Made by a program: the position numbers and the translations under genes. The notes under the pieces were generated by a model. It saw only the letters and a program-made list of their open reading frames with translations. It was not told the origin of the DNA and ran no database searches. From Parasphingorhabdus flavimaris (GTDB taxonomy: Bacteria; Pseudomonadota; Alphaproteobacteria; Sphingomonadales; Sphingomonadaceae): DNA of 64,000 nt. The stretch spans positions 62,001-126,000 of the forward strand of contig NZ_JABWMH010000003.1 of NCBI RefSeq assembly GCF_013371215.1, read 5' to 3'. This document shows, piece after piece, positions 41,923-53,104 of this stretch; position 1 is the stretch's first letter; each line of letters begins with the position of its first letter.

Positions 41923-42156
41923 TCATATTAAATGGGATAGGATCCGATTGATTGAACGCTCGGTCAATGGGTTCGACGATTCTGCAATCCCCTTCAATAG
42001 CAGTTGGTCGATCAACTGATCATCGCTCGCCAATACTCTAAGATAACCACTAAGACGATAAATTGCTTCATTCCCCAATCGAATTTTTGATAACCCATCG
42101 GCTTCATCATAATGGTGCCGATTATACACGGTTAGCTCATGGATTGCGCCGATCAA
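41923..42156 (-). CDS. Small AT-rich hypothetical protein
   Basis: An open frame of 77 codons starting at TTG 42156, with helical, charged composition (ELTVYNRHHYDEADGLSK; NEAIYRLSGYLRVLASD). The frame has no stop back to 42228, the stop codon of the neighbouring hydrolase, so the coding signal could be longer but no ATG is available. AGAGAG lies upstream. GC content is lower than the surroundings. The plausible protein pattern suggests a real gene, but no family is recognised and the start is uncertain. Confidence 0.5.
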   Translation of the reverse strand: MIGAIHELTVYNRHHYDEADGLSKIRLGNEAIYRLSGYLRVLASDDQLIDQLLLKGIAESSNPLTERSINRILSHLI

Positions 42157-42225
42157 GAATTTCCCTAAATTCTCTCTGGAAATGCTTGCGAGTTTTGCTT
42201 GGAGAGATTTGTTGTCTATCGTTTT

Positions 42226-43098
42226 TTACAAAAACTCCCTCAGCGTCCCGACAAATTCATCAAACTGGTCATGGTGCAGCCAGTGGCCGGCATCGGCAAA
42301 TTCCTTCACCGACACATTGTCGCCGAAATATTGCATCCGGCCGTCCCCCTCCGGATTGCTCGCCCAGCTGTCGGCACCGTAATGCAGCTGGGTCGGGCAG
42401 CTGATATTGCCCCACAGCTCGTGGATCGCGTCCTGCGACAGGTCGATGCTGTCCCAGTGCTGCACATAGGGATCGAATTTCCAGCTGTAGCTGCCGTCCT
42501 CGTTGCGGATCACCGCGTGGGTGGTGAGATGCCGGGCCTGCTCGTCGGAAAGATGCTGGTTCGCGTCCTGCATCCGGTTCAGCGCGTCGTCGAATGTCGG
42601 ATAGCGTTTGACCTGTCGGCCAGCGGACCGGCGCTTTTCCTCGATACTGTCGCGCACCCGTTGCAGCTCCCCGATCTTGTTGCGTTCGGCGAGCATGTCC
42701 GGACTCGGTCCCAGCCCCTCGATCGCGACCAGCTTGCGCACCGTGTCCGGATAGAGGCCGGTGTAGCGCAGCGCGATATTGCCGCCCATGCTGTGCGCGA
42801 CAATGGTGACTGGCGACAGGTCGAGCTGGTGGATCAGCTGGGCCAGATCGGTCACCATCGGCATGATCGCGTAATTGCCGTCGGTGCTCCACTGGCTGTC
42901 GCCATGGCCGCGGACATCGGGGGCGATGATGTGCCAGTCTTCGCGCAATTCCTGCGCCACCCAGTCCCAGTTGCGGCAATGATCCCGGCCCCCGTGGAGC
43001 AGGATCAGCGGCGGTTTGTCCTCATTGCCCCAGTCGGCATAATGCAGCTTGAGCCGCTGGGAGAAATAGCTGTGCGAGGCGGGGCCGTTGAGGGTCAT
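42226..43098 (-). CDS. Alpha/beta hydrolase
   Basis: A 290-residue alpha/beta hydrolase. Seen are the oxyanion region I-L-L-H-G-G-R-D-H, the nucleophile elbow A-H-S-M-G-G (serine near 107) and the C-terminal catalytic histidine in A-D-A-G-H-W-L-H-H. The lid region is about 150-215. The ATG at 43098 gives the usual length; the open frame further upstream looks non-coding. Substrate is unknown. The gene stands alone, with the AT-rich small ORF immediately downstream. Confidence 0.88.
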   Translation of the reverse strand: MTLNGPASHSYFSQRLKLHYADWGNEDKPPLILLHGGRDHCRNWDWVAQELREDWHIIAPDVRGHGDSQWSTDGNYAIMPMVTDLAQLIHQLDLSPVTIVAHSMGGNIALRYTGLYPDTVRKLVAIEGLGPSPDMLAERNKIGELQRVRDSIEEKRRSAGRQVKRYPTFDDALNRMQDANQHLSDEQARHLTTHAVIRNEDGSYSWKFDPYVQHWDSIDLSQDAIHELWGNISCPTQLHYGADSWASNPEGDGRMQYFGDNVSVKEFADAGHWLHHDQFDEFVGTLREFL

Positions 43099-43220
43099 TT
43101 GGGGGTTCCGATGATGGTGATATTGTCGAACCGGGACCCTAGAATGATCGGCGGGGTTCGACAAGCGTCCGGGTGAAGGCATCGCATCTGATGACCGGAA
43201 ATGTGCGGACATCGGGCAGC

Positions 43221-44123
43221 TCAGGCTGTCTGGGGCTCCCACTGTCGATTTGGACATTGGCTTTTCGGGCCGGAAATAGAGCCGGCCAGCCAGCGTGCGC
43301 CGATCGCAAGATCAAGCTCCGGCGGATCAAACGGATCGAGACCCGACCCGGGATAGAAGGTGACCTCGCCAAATTTGGGCTCTCCGGCGATTTCGTAAAA
43401 GTCGATCCGGGCAAAATCGAAACGGGGCGCAATTTTCTCTGCGCTATCCAGCATCTTCGCCAGACTTTCAGGGGCTGGCGGAAGATCAACATCGTTGAGC
43501 CGGGAAAGCTGGTTCCATTGGGGATCGAACAATATCCACCGGTGGTCGGACTGGCGGTCGAGATGAACCTGGATCAAGGCTGCCTTGCCGGAAAATACGT
43601 AAATCTTGTAATCCACCGGCAGGGCCGACGCGGTGCCGAGATAGGGTTCTACGATATAGCCGCGCGGGATATCGCGATAGGCCCATTCGTCGAGCCAGAG
43701 GCCGTACGGCGCGTCGATCCATCTGATCGCCCGCCGCCGCGCACTCTCCCAGTCAGCCGGATCGCGGCAGATGATATTCTGGTTGCAGCCATGGCTCGCC
43801 TTGAGGATGAACGGATAGGGCCAGGACGGCTGCTCGGGCAGAGTCGGACCGCTCCAGCAGGTCGGGATGGTCCATTCGTCGCCCAACAGGCGTGCAACAT
43901 GTTTTTTCGCGGCAATCTTGTCGGCGAGAAAAGGCATCATCGGGTCGTGGTCGTGGAGTTTGCGCCACTGGACAAGCTCGGAAAACCGTTTTGGCTTGAT
44001 CAGGTCCGGCCAGCGACGATGCCGCCACAAATAGATGATATATATTCGCAAGATTGCCGAGGGGACGAGCCAGTGCGGCAGGGAGGGCAGACGCCGCAGG
44101 TTCATGCTCATCTTACGCATCAT
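43221..44123 (-). CDS. TupA-like ATP-grasp protein
   Basis: A 300-residue protein resembling TupA-like ATP-grasp enzymes, which occur in teichuronopeptide and capsule synthesis and join amino acids to polymers. Seen are P-F-I-L-K-A-S-H-G-C-N-Q-N-I-I (about 112-126), V-E-P-Y-L-G and D-Y-K-I-Y-V-F-S-G-K, plus F-D-F-A-R-I-D-F-Y near 254, matching the ATP-grasp lysine and metal-binding strands. The first of two adjacent ATGs (44123) is used; the second is 44120. No glycan synthesis genes are nearby, so its product is unknown. Confidence 0.82.
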   Translation of the reverse strand: MMRKMSMNLRRLPSLPHWLVPSAILRIYIIYLWRHRRWPDLIKPKRFSELVQWRKLHDHDPMMPFLADKIAAKKHVARLLGDEWTIPTCWSGPTLPEQPSWPYPFILKASHGCNQNIICRDPADWESARRRAIRWIDAPYGLWLDEWAYRDIPRGYIVEPYLGTASALPVDYKIYVFSGKAALIQVHLDRQSDHRWILFDPQWNQLSRLNDVDLPPAPESLAKMLDSAEKIAPRFDFARIDFYEIAGEPKFGEVTFYPGSGLDPFDPPELDLAIGARWLAGSISGPKSQCPNRQWEPQTA

Positions 44124-44297
44124 GGGGTTTCCGGTTCCCTCCGCCTGACTTTTCCGGTTCGACAGGCCCGCCGGATCGGGAGAGCCCACGCCCCGTCCGT
44201 TCCTGATCGGCCCGGGCACATTACCGGAAGCACCGATCCGCCATATTCCGCACCATAGGTGGCGATGTGACCGGGATCATAGTCAGGAGATCAGAAA

Positions 44298-45122
44298 ATG
44301 CTAGGTCATGTCCGGATTAAACAGAATGGGGATGGGAAAATGGCGGGACGTAAATTGAAAATCGGTATCATATTCGCAATGGCAGCGGTCGCGGGGATGC
44401 CGGCAGCGGCTTCTGCCTGCGACATATCCCACGGGGTGCGGGCCAAGATTGACTCGGGCAGCTATCGCGCCACCCTGAACGGGGTCTTGCTGAAGGACAC
44501 AGGCGTCAAAGTCTCTTCCGGCACCGAGCCGGTGAGCCAGCCGTCCACCGAATATATACTCTCCGAATGGCTGGTTCCCGGCAAGAATATCGTGAACATC
44601 GATTATAAGGGAAGCGCCGCGGCGTTCGAAATTTTTGCGCGGTGCAAGGGGGAATATGATGATCATGATATCGTCGACAGCGTGCGCTTCACGTCATCAT
44701 CTTCCGGGCAACTCAGCTTCGAACATGAGGGGCCGCTCGATTATAACTATCTCAAGGCCGACATCGCCGGTGACGAAGGTTTGCAGGATGCGGTAAAGAA
44801 GCTGCAGGACGCGGCGCGCTCGGGCGATGTCGAAACGGTTGTGCGGATGCACGAACCGATGATCGAGGAATTTGGAAAATATATCGGAGGCGCGGACCGG
44901 TTCAGAACCTATCTGCGGACGATATTGTCGAGCCATCCGGCAGTAATAGCGGAAACATATACCGTAACACCGGTGATGGGCGGACGCGTCTATGAAATAT
45001 TCGGTCCGGACAATCAGCCGCTTATTTCGGTGTCGGGCAAAATGGACGGGGGAAGCTTCTCCTGGCCGGGCGGCGTCTATTGGGCACGGTTCGGCGACGA
45101 ATGGGCGGTTGTTTCCAATTAG
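44298..45122 (+). CDS. Hypothetical exported protein
   Basis: A 274-residue protein with an N-terminal signal region ending near A-A-S-A-C (about 40), so it is periplasmic or, if the cysteine is lipidated, a lipoprotein. The mature part has alternating beta strands and a helical segment (about 165-200, LQDAVKKLQDAARSGDVETVV) followed by an E-x-F-G-K-Y-I-G motif. No family is recognised. ATG 44298 is chosen as AGGAGA is 7 bp upstream; ATG 44340 would shorten the leader. It may belong to the FecR signalling group downstream. Confidence 0.6.
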   Translation: MLGHVRIKQNGDGKMAGRKLKIGIIFAMAAVAGMPAAASACDISHGVRAKIDSGSYRATLNGVLLKDTGVKVSSGTEPVSQPSTEYILSEWLVPGKNIVNIDYKGSAAAFEIFARCKGEYDDHDIVDSVRFTSSSSGQLSFEHEGPLDYNYLKADIAGDEGLQDAVKKLQDAARSGDVETVVRMHEPMIEEFGKYIGGADRFRTYLRTILSSHPAVIAETYTVTPVMGGRVYEIFGPDNQPLISVSGKMDGGSFSWPGGVYWARFGDEWAVVSN

Positions 45123-45228
45123 GACATAGCGGGGTTTTTTCCCGATATTCCGACATTCTCGTGCGGCTGACGATAGGAAACCGCTGGTCTCTATGCTAGA
45201 AACCGGATTGAAAGAGGAGGCACGGGTC

Positions 45229-45603
45229 TTGCAACACGAATATATCAAGGGCTTGGCCGCTGCGCTCTTCATCGTCGCGCAGCCGGTCACCGCGGTTTAT
45301 GCCGAAACGCTCCCCGAACTGGATGCGATGGCGGAAGTCGTCGTCGAGGAGGAGAAAGGCATTGCCTTCGCCCAGCAACAATCGGAGCGCGGCGAATATC
45401 TCGAGGCGATTGCCACGCTCGAACGGGTATTGGCGCTCCACCCCAAGTCGGACAGCGCGCGGCTGCTGCACGCGGTAAACCTCTGCAAGATCGACGATCA
45501 GCTGGGCGGCGCGGTGGAGCTCGGCAAATTGAAGCAAAAGAATTTCGCCCCCGAGCTTTGGGCCGATGTCATGAAATTATGCCCGTTGGCGGACAAGGAT
45601 TAA
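45229..45603 (+). CDS. Periplasmic TPR-like protein
   Basis: A 124-residue protein. The TTG at 45229 is chosen because AGGAGG lies exactly 8 bp upstream and it yields a clean signal peptide of about 25 residues ending V-T-A-V-Y-A; the ATG at 45193 lacks a ribosome site. The mature part has a TPR-like helical pair (G-E-Y-L-E-A-I-A-T-L-E-R-V-L-A-L-H-P). It is 3 bp before the FecR gene, so it is coupled to it. Such TPR/FecR pairs appear in envelope sensing systems. Confidence 0.68.
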   Translation: MQHEYIKGLAAALFIVAQPVTAVYAETLPELDAMAEVVVEEEKGIAFAQQQSERGEYLEAIATLERVLALHPKSDSARLLHAVNLCKIDDQLGGAVELGKLKQKNFAPELWADVMKLCPLADKD

Positions 45604-45606
45604 GTC

Positions 45607-46473
45607 ATGATATCCTTTCAATCCTTGTCGATCAAAACCGCCTTGTTGGCCCCGGCCCTGTTATTCCTCGCTCTGACCCCGGCTGCCTCCGCGCCGGTAC
45701 AGGTCGGGATTGCCGCGACCGTTGTCGGTGATGTGCGGATGAGCAATGCGACGATCAAGAAAGCGGTCAAGATACCGCGCCGCCAGCGGCTGGCCTGGGG
45801 CGATGCGCTGAGCACCAGGAAAAAGAGCAAGTTGCAGATATTGCTGCTCGACCGGTCGAGCCTGACCATCGGGTCCAACGCCCAATTGACAATCAACCGC
45901 TTCGTCTATGACCCGGGCAAGGAACGCTCGCTAACCGCAACGGTGAGCAAGGGTGCCTTCCGTTTCATGTCGGGGCGCAAGTCGAAGAAATCCTCCGCCT
46001 CGGTCAGCAGTTCGGTCGGTACCATCGGTATCCGCGGAACCGCGCTCGACGGCGTGGTCGGCAAGGATGCGGTGGAGATAGCCAGGAAGGAACCGTTTCT
46101 CGACGGCGTGAAAAGCGACAAGGACAGCGCGATGCTGGTCGTGCTGCGCGGCCCGGGTGCCAATCGCAGCGGCGACCTCGATGTCGGTCTGGCCGAGGTC
46201 AGCGCAGCGGGCAAGACGGTGACGCTGGATCAGCCGATCCTGGCGGCCTATATTCCCCGGCCGGGCGCGCAACCCATTGGTCCGTTCAGGCTTTCATCCG
46301 GCGGCCTGTCGAAACTGCAGGACCAGCTCGCGCCGAAAGTGGCCGGGGCCGGAAAAAGCGGTTTGCTGAAAGCCTTGATACCCGCCGCGATCATCGGTGT
46401 CGGCGTGGGCCTGTTGCTGCCCGGCGGCGATGAAGCTTGCACCAACGCAACCGTCGGCGGACCCAATTGCTAG
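45607..46473 (+). CDS. FecR-domain exported protein
   Basis: A 288-residue protein with a signal peptide (about 1-28) and a FecR-type domain (about 35-175): R-L-A-W-G-D-A-L-S-T, L-L-L-D-R-S-S-L-T-I-G, and S-S-V-G-T-I-G-I-R-G-T-A. FecR domains act as periplasmic sensors; those not paired with a sigma factor often bind ligands for cyclase or kinase systems. A hydrophobic stretch near the C-terminus (about 255-275, LIPAAIIGVGVGLLLPGG) may anchor it. It is convergent with a CHASE2 cyclase gene, 22 bp apart. Confidence 0.85.
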   Translation: MISFQSLSIKTALLAPALLFLALTPAASAPVQVGIAATVVGDVRMSNATIKKAVKIPRRQRLAWGDALSTRKKSKLQILLLDRSSLTIGSNAQLTINRFVYDPGKERSLTATVSKGAFRFMSGRKSKKSSASVSSSVGTIGIRGTALDGVVGKDAVEIARKEPFLDGVKSDKDSAMLVVLRGPGANRSGDLDVGLAEVSAAGKTVTLDQPILAAYIPRPGAQPIGPFRLSSGGLSKLQDQLAPKVAGAGKSGLLKALIPAAIIGVGVGLLLPGGDEACTNATVGGPNC

Positions 46474-46495
46474 AGCCAAAAGCCTGACGGACGGT

Positions 46496-48763
46496 CTATT
46501 TGCGGGTTGCCTCGAAGACGCCGTCCCAGTCGTCCTCGACCGGACCCTTTGACAGCAGCTCGATCCGCCCGCGGTAAACCGAGAGCAGCACCGAGAGCCC
46601 GGCATCGCTATATGCCGCTTCATGCTCTTCCAGCAAATGGCTGGCTGCGGTCCAGTTCTGCGCCCGATAGAGGGTCAGGAATTCATCATGCCAGCTTTGC
46701 AGGATCCCGAAAGCCGGATCCCGGTTGAGCGTCTCGTCGCCGAGCAGCGCGTAGACCGTGTCCGACGCATCGCGGCCGACGACCTTGACCCGGTCCAGTT
46801 CAAGCAGGGCAAATCCCTCCAATTGCTTGGCGAGGGCGCTGCCGATCAGGATTTGCACGCCATATTGCTTGGTCAGGCCTTCGAAGCGGGACGCGATATT
46901 CACCGTGTCGCCGATCAACGTATAGGACAGTCGCTGCTCCGATCCCATATTGCCGACGCAGCACAGGCCGGCGTTCATCCCGATCCCGATTTTCACATCC
47001 GGCGGCCAGACCTGTCCCGGCTTTTGCGGCAGCTCGCGGTTGAGCCGTTCGAGACTTTCGACCATTTGCAGCGCGGCGCGCGCGCCGTTGCGGAACTGGT
47101 CCGGATCGTCGAGCGGCGCGTTCCAGAAGGCGAGAATGGCGTCGCCGATAAATTTATCGACCGTGGCCTTTCTCTCCAGCAAGATATTGCACATCGGGGT
47201 CAGGAAGCCGGTCAGGAAGTTGATCACCTGCTTCGGGTCATATTGTTCGGAAATCCTCGAAAAACCGCGGATATCGCAGAACAGCACCGTCATCTCGCGC
47301 TCTTCGCCGCCGAGCTGCAACCGTTCGGGATTGGCGGCAATCTGCCGGACCATCTCGGGCGACAAATAGCGGTCAAAGGCGGTGTGGATGTAGGCCCGTT
47401 GCTGTTCTTCCTGGCGGAAACTCAGCAGGGTCTGGACCGCGTAAACCAGGATCAGCGCGATGACCGGCCATGTCGGATCGAGCAGATAGTGCAGCTGGTC
47501 AAAGGCCAGCCAGCTGCCAGCGGTTACCGCGGCCGTCGCAGCGAGGCCGATCGCTGCACCGATCGTGGCTCCAGCGCCGGGCAGCAAGAGCGCCAGCCCG
47601 CCGCCGAGCAGCAGGATCAGGAAAAACTCCAGGCCCGGTGCCCAGTCGGGGCGGATCAGAAATTCGCCGAGGATCATCTGCTCGGCGGCTTGGGCGTGGA
47701 CGGTGACGCCCGGCTCGTTCTCGGCCAGAGGTGTCGAGATCAAATCGCGCAAGCCGGTTGCGCTGGCGCCGACGAAGACGATCTGTCCCTCGACCGCTGT
47801 GGCTATCTCGTCTGCGGACATATCGCCCGACAGCAGCCGCCAGGCCGCGATCGTGCGTTCGGGCGCCGGCTCGCTGAAATGCATCCACAATTCGCCAGCG
47901 GCGGTGGTCGGCACCTCGAAATCGCCGACCCTTAGATTGACGATGGCTCCGGGCGCGCCCGCTGTCTCGCCGCTGCCGTCGCTGGTCTTGACCAGAATCG
48001 AGCCCGCTTGCTGCGCCACCCGCAAGGCTTCGAGCGAAAGCGACGGCACCAGCTTGTCCTTGTAGAGAAATACCAGCGGCGCTCGGCGCAATATCCCGTC
48101 GGCATCGCCGACGATGCTCAGCGATCCGAGACCGGCTGACGCCTGTTGCAATTGTGGCAGCGATTGCACCGTCCCCCGATATTGTTCGACCTGTCCGTCT
48201 GGTGAGGACCCGAGTATCGCCATGCCGGTCGGCAGTTCGATTGGCCCCCCGCGATCCTCGTGCAACAGAAAGAATCCGCCGACCACCGGCGCAAGAGCGA
48301 AACTGTCGGCCAATATGTCGTCATTGTCGGGCAGATCCGACAGCGAGCGCAGCAGATTTTCATTGCCCTCCGCTCGCGGCAATCGCGCGGCAATCTGGCC
48401 GGGCGATGTCCGGTCGGGCTCGGAAAAGACGATATCGAAGGCAATCGCCGCCGCGCCGGCATCGGACAGCTTTTGCGTCAGCCTCGCGATCTCGGTCCGC
48501 GACCATGGCCATTGCCCCAGCCGTTCGACCGATTCCTCGTCAATGTCGATGATCCGCACGCCCGCATCCTGATAGGCGCGCGGTGCGGCGTTCTGATAGC
48601 TGTCAAAGACCATCAGGCCCAGCCGGTCAAATCCCGGGATGGCGGAAAATTGCAGCGCCGCTATGGCCAGCACCACCAGCAACCCGGCGATGATTGGACC
48701 GGTTTTCAGCAACCCCAGCCAGCGGCCGGCGCTCTCCCCCAAATTCCTGATCCCCAATCCCAT
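46496..48763 (-). CDS. CHASE2-domain adenylate/guanylate cyclase
   Basis: A 755-residue membrane protein. Residues about 25-45 are a membrane helix, about 60-365 form an extracytoplasmic CHASE2 sensor (V-R-I-I-D-I-D-E-E-S-V-E-R-L-G-Q-W-P-W-S-R), three helices follow (about 385-455), and a class III cyclase domain (about 500-690) shows V-L-F-C-D-I-R-G-F-S-R, D-K-F-I-G-D-A-I-L-A-F-W and Y-T-L-I-G-D-T-V-N-I-A-S-R. Both metal-binding aspartates are present. It should make cAMP. The start at ATG 48763 is preferred; a TTG at 48799 is possible. Confidence 0.9.
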   Translation of the reverse strand: MGLGIRNLGESAGRWLGLLKTGPIIAGLLVVLAIAALQFSAIPGFDRLGLMVFDSYQNAAPRAYQDAGVRIIDIDEESVERLGQWPWSRTEIARLTQKLSDAGAAAIAFDIVFSEPDRTSPGQIAARLPRAEGNENLLRSLSDLPDNDDILADSFALAPVVGGFFLLHEDRGGPIELPTGMAILGSSPDGQVEQYRGTVQSLPQLQQASAGLGSLSIVGDADGILRRAPLVFLYKDKLVPSLSLEALRVAQQAGSILVKTSDGSGETAGAPGAIVNLRVGDFEVPTTAAGELWMHFSEPAPERTIAAWRLLSGDMSADEIATAVEGQIVFVGASATGLRDLISTPLAENEPGVTVHAQAAEQMILGEFLIRPDWAPGLEFFLILLLGGGLALLLPGAGATIGAAIGLAATAAVTAGSWLAFDQLHYLLDPTWPVIALILVYAVQTLLSFRQEEQQRAYIHTAFDRYLSPEMVRQIAANPERLQLGGEEREMTVLFCDIRGFSRISEQYDPKQVINFLTGFLTPMCNILLERKATVDKFIGDAILAFWNAPLDDPDQFRNGARAALQMVESLERLNRELPQKPGQVWPPDVKIGIGMNAGLCCVGNMGSEQRLSYTLIGDTVNIASRFEGLTKQYGVQILIGSALAKQLEGFALLELDRVKVVGRDASDTVYALLGDETLNRDPAFGILQSWHDEFLTLYRAQNWTAASHLLEEHEAAYSDAGLSVLLSVYRGRIELLSKGPVEDDWDGVFEATRK

Positions 48764-48901
48764 ATCACGCTGATTGCCCCACTCGCGTCGAAACTGCAAG
48801 CCGGCGGGATCAGGAAGGTGACAGGACTAGCGCCGGTCACTCGAACGGGTGCGGGTGGCCCGTGAAAATTTCTCGGTTCACACAAGCATTGCGCTGCCGG
48901 A

Positions 48902-51229
<2,328 letters not shown>

Positions 51230-51597
51230 GTTCCCGTCCGGATTGATCGCGCGCCTGAATTGCTGTTCATATCATATGTCCGTTCAGGCAGGCTCCTGGC
51301 CATCCCTGTCCGATCGATGCGTCGCCGTTCGCTATCGCTGCTTGTGCCACCGGACATTCCCTTTCCTGGCCTGGCAAAACAAGATTACCGACCAGCATCA
51401 TTGCAAAAGTTGATCTGCGCCAAAAAGGCGCGCCCAGTTTGATACGGCATTTGCGGGCCAGACTTAACGCGGGCGGCTATTCCTCTGCTCGATCCAGCCG
51501 ATGGCGATCGCCCGCGATTTCGTTCCGGAATCTTAACATTGTCGCAGAATGCCCGTCATTAGACACAGACTGAACTGCAACCATGGGAAGCCGGCCA
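51230..51597. other. Divergent intergenic region, nothing specific found
   Basis: The 368 bp between the hybrid kinase and the GAF gene contain no credible ORF, RNA gene or repeat that I can name. It should hold the two promoters. Several short inverted segments are present but none is convincing. Confidence 0.4.
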
Positions 51598-52104
51598 ATG
51601 AGCCTAGTCACAATACTCGACGACGAGGTGGGAAGGATAGCCGCCTTAAACCGCTACAATATTCTCGACACAGGGCACGAGGAACGATTTGACCGTATAA
51701 CAAAGGTGGTCGAAATGGCGCTCAATTGCCCGATAACCGCCATCTCGCTGGTCGATGTCGAACGGCAATGGTTCAAGTCCCAACGGGGTCTCGATGTAAA
51801 CGAAACGCCGAGGGACATGGCCTTTTGCGCCCATACCATTCAGGACAGCAAGCCAATGATCGTTGAGGATGCGCGTCAAGATCCCCGTTTCAGTGATAAT
51901 CCGCTCGTTTTAGGCGATCCCAATATAGGAAGCTATCTTGGCGTGCCGCTCTTGTCCCCCGAGGGATATAATATCGGCACATTATGCGCGATCGATACCG
52001 CACCGCGGAAATTCGATGACAAGGCGGTCGAGCTATTGAGCCAGTTGGCTCAGCTGGTAATCCACGAACTGGAATTGCGGCAGCGATCCGACAAGGATGA
52101 ATGA
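51598..52104 (+). CDS. Stand-alone GAF domain protein
   Basis: A 168-residue protein that is a single GAF domain (about 18-158). Seen are L-N-R-Y-N-I-L-D-T-G, D-R-I-T-K-V-V-E-M-A-L-N-C-P-I-T-A-I-S-L-V-D, W-F-K-S-Q-R-G-L, A-F-C-A-H-T-I and Y-L-G-V-P-L. GAF domains bind cyclic nucleotides, haem or other small molecules, and a stand-alone GAF may be a partner to the CHASE hybrid kinase, which is divergent. The ATG at 51598 is preferred to 51583 because GGAAG lies upstream of it. Confidence 0.83.
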   Translation: MSLVTILDDEVGRIAALNRYNILDTGHEERFDRITKVVEMALNCPITAISLVDVERQWFKSQRGLDVNETPRDMAFCAHTIQDSKPMIVEDARQDPRFSDNPLVLGDPNIGSYLGVPLLSPEGYNIGTLCAIDTAPRKFDDKAVELLSQLAQLVIHELELRQRSDKDE

Positions 52105-52198
52105 CCCGGATATTCTTGCCTGTCAGGCTGCGGCCAACCAGCTGGTCACGGGAAGCTGAAATATCATGTGCAACGGGCCTGCGCACGTTCGCATCATG

Positions 52199-53023
52199 CT
52201 AGGCCAGAGCCACGCCCTCGATCGTGATCCGGTTGAGATAACGCCGGTGACCCTGATAATCGTTCAGCGCATAATGCCAGGTCGACCGGTTGTCCCACAT
52301 CGCCAGATCGCCGGCGCTCCATTTGTGGCGATAGTGAAAGCGGTCCTGCTGTATATGCTCATAGAGTTGTCGCAGCAGCGCCACGCTTTCCTCCGGCGCC
52401 ATATCGACGATTTCCAGCGTGAACCCGGGATTGACATAGAGGCCCTTCACACCGCTTTCCGGATGGGTCAGCACCACCGGGTGGATCGCCGTCTGCCCGG
52501 CCTGATCGGCATTGGTATAGCGGTCGCCGATTGCCTTGCGATATTCGCTCTCCTCGCCAAACACATGGGCATTGCCGTGGCGCGCCTGCAAATTTTCAAC
52601 CCGCGCCTTCATTTCATCATCGAGCGCTGCATAGGCGGCGGCCATGCCGGCAAATAATGTATCACCCCCGCTCGGCGGGATTTCCAGTGCGTAGAGGATC
52701 GACCCCATGGCGGGCGCTTCGTCATAGCTGTGATCGGTGTGCCAGCCGCCACCGATATTGAGCTGCTGGCCTGCTTCCTTCAGCACCTCGGCAATTTCGG
52801 GATAGCCCTCGCGCCGCTTGAAAAACCGGTTGAGGTCGATTGCGCCCCAGCGTTCGGCAAAGGCGATATGCGCTTCGGGGGTCAGATTCTGGTCGCGGAA
52901 AAACAGAGCGCCATGGTCGCGAAATGCGGCGCGGACTTCTGCAAATTGTTGATCACTCAATTTCGTCACATCGACATCGTCAACGACCGCGCCGACCGCT
53001 TCGCCGGCTTTTGAAATCTGCAT
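52199..53023 (-). CDS. TauD/TfdA family alpha-ketoglutarate-dependent dioxygenase
   Basis: A 274-residue Fe(II)/2-oxoglutarate dioxygenase. The HxD motif is in G-G-W-H-T-D-H-S-Y (about 93-101) and the distal histidine lies in M-W-D-N-R-S-T-W-H-Y-A. The second ligand set and the R-x-x-x-R for oxoglutarate (R-R-Y-L-N-R) are present. Members hydroxylate taurine, 2,4-D or other substrates; the substrate cannot be read. It is divergent from a Tat-signal SDR gene, across an 81-bp gap with a likely promoter. Confidence 0.9.
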   Translation of the reverse strand: MQISKAGEAVGAVVDDVDVTKLSDQQFAEVRAAFRDHGALFFRDQNLTPEAHIAFAERWGAIDLNRFFKRREGYPEIAEVLKEAGQQLNIGGGWHTDHSYDEAPAMGSILYALEIPPSGGDTLFAGMAAAYAALDDEMKARVENLQARHGNAHVFGEESEYRKAIGDRYTNADQAGQTAIHPVVLTHPESGVKGLYVNPGFTLEIVDMAPEESVALLRQLYEHIQQDRFHYRHKWSAGDLAMWDNRSTWHYALNDYQGHRRYLNRITIEGVALA

Positions 53024-53104
53024 CTCGCTCTCCCTTTTCCAGTTTCCTTCTGGAACTTATATCATGATCGTGTAGCATGAAATCTGATATTGAGGAGTCC
53101 GACA

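Noticed and set aside
41951-41968. TetR-like operator ATTGAACGCTCGGTCAAT
   Set aside because: The imperfect palindrome lies inside the coding end of the AT-rich small ORF and not in front of a gene, so I take it as chance or an eroded remnant.
42157-42228. The AT-rich ORF as a read-through extension of the alpha/beta hydrolase
   Set aside because: The hydrolase ends naturally after its catalytic histidine and C-terminal helix at a stop codon; the shared frame is probably coincidence.
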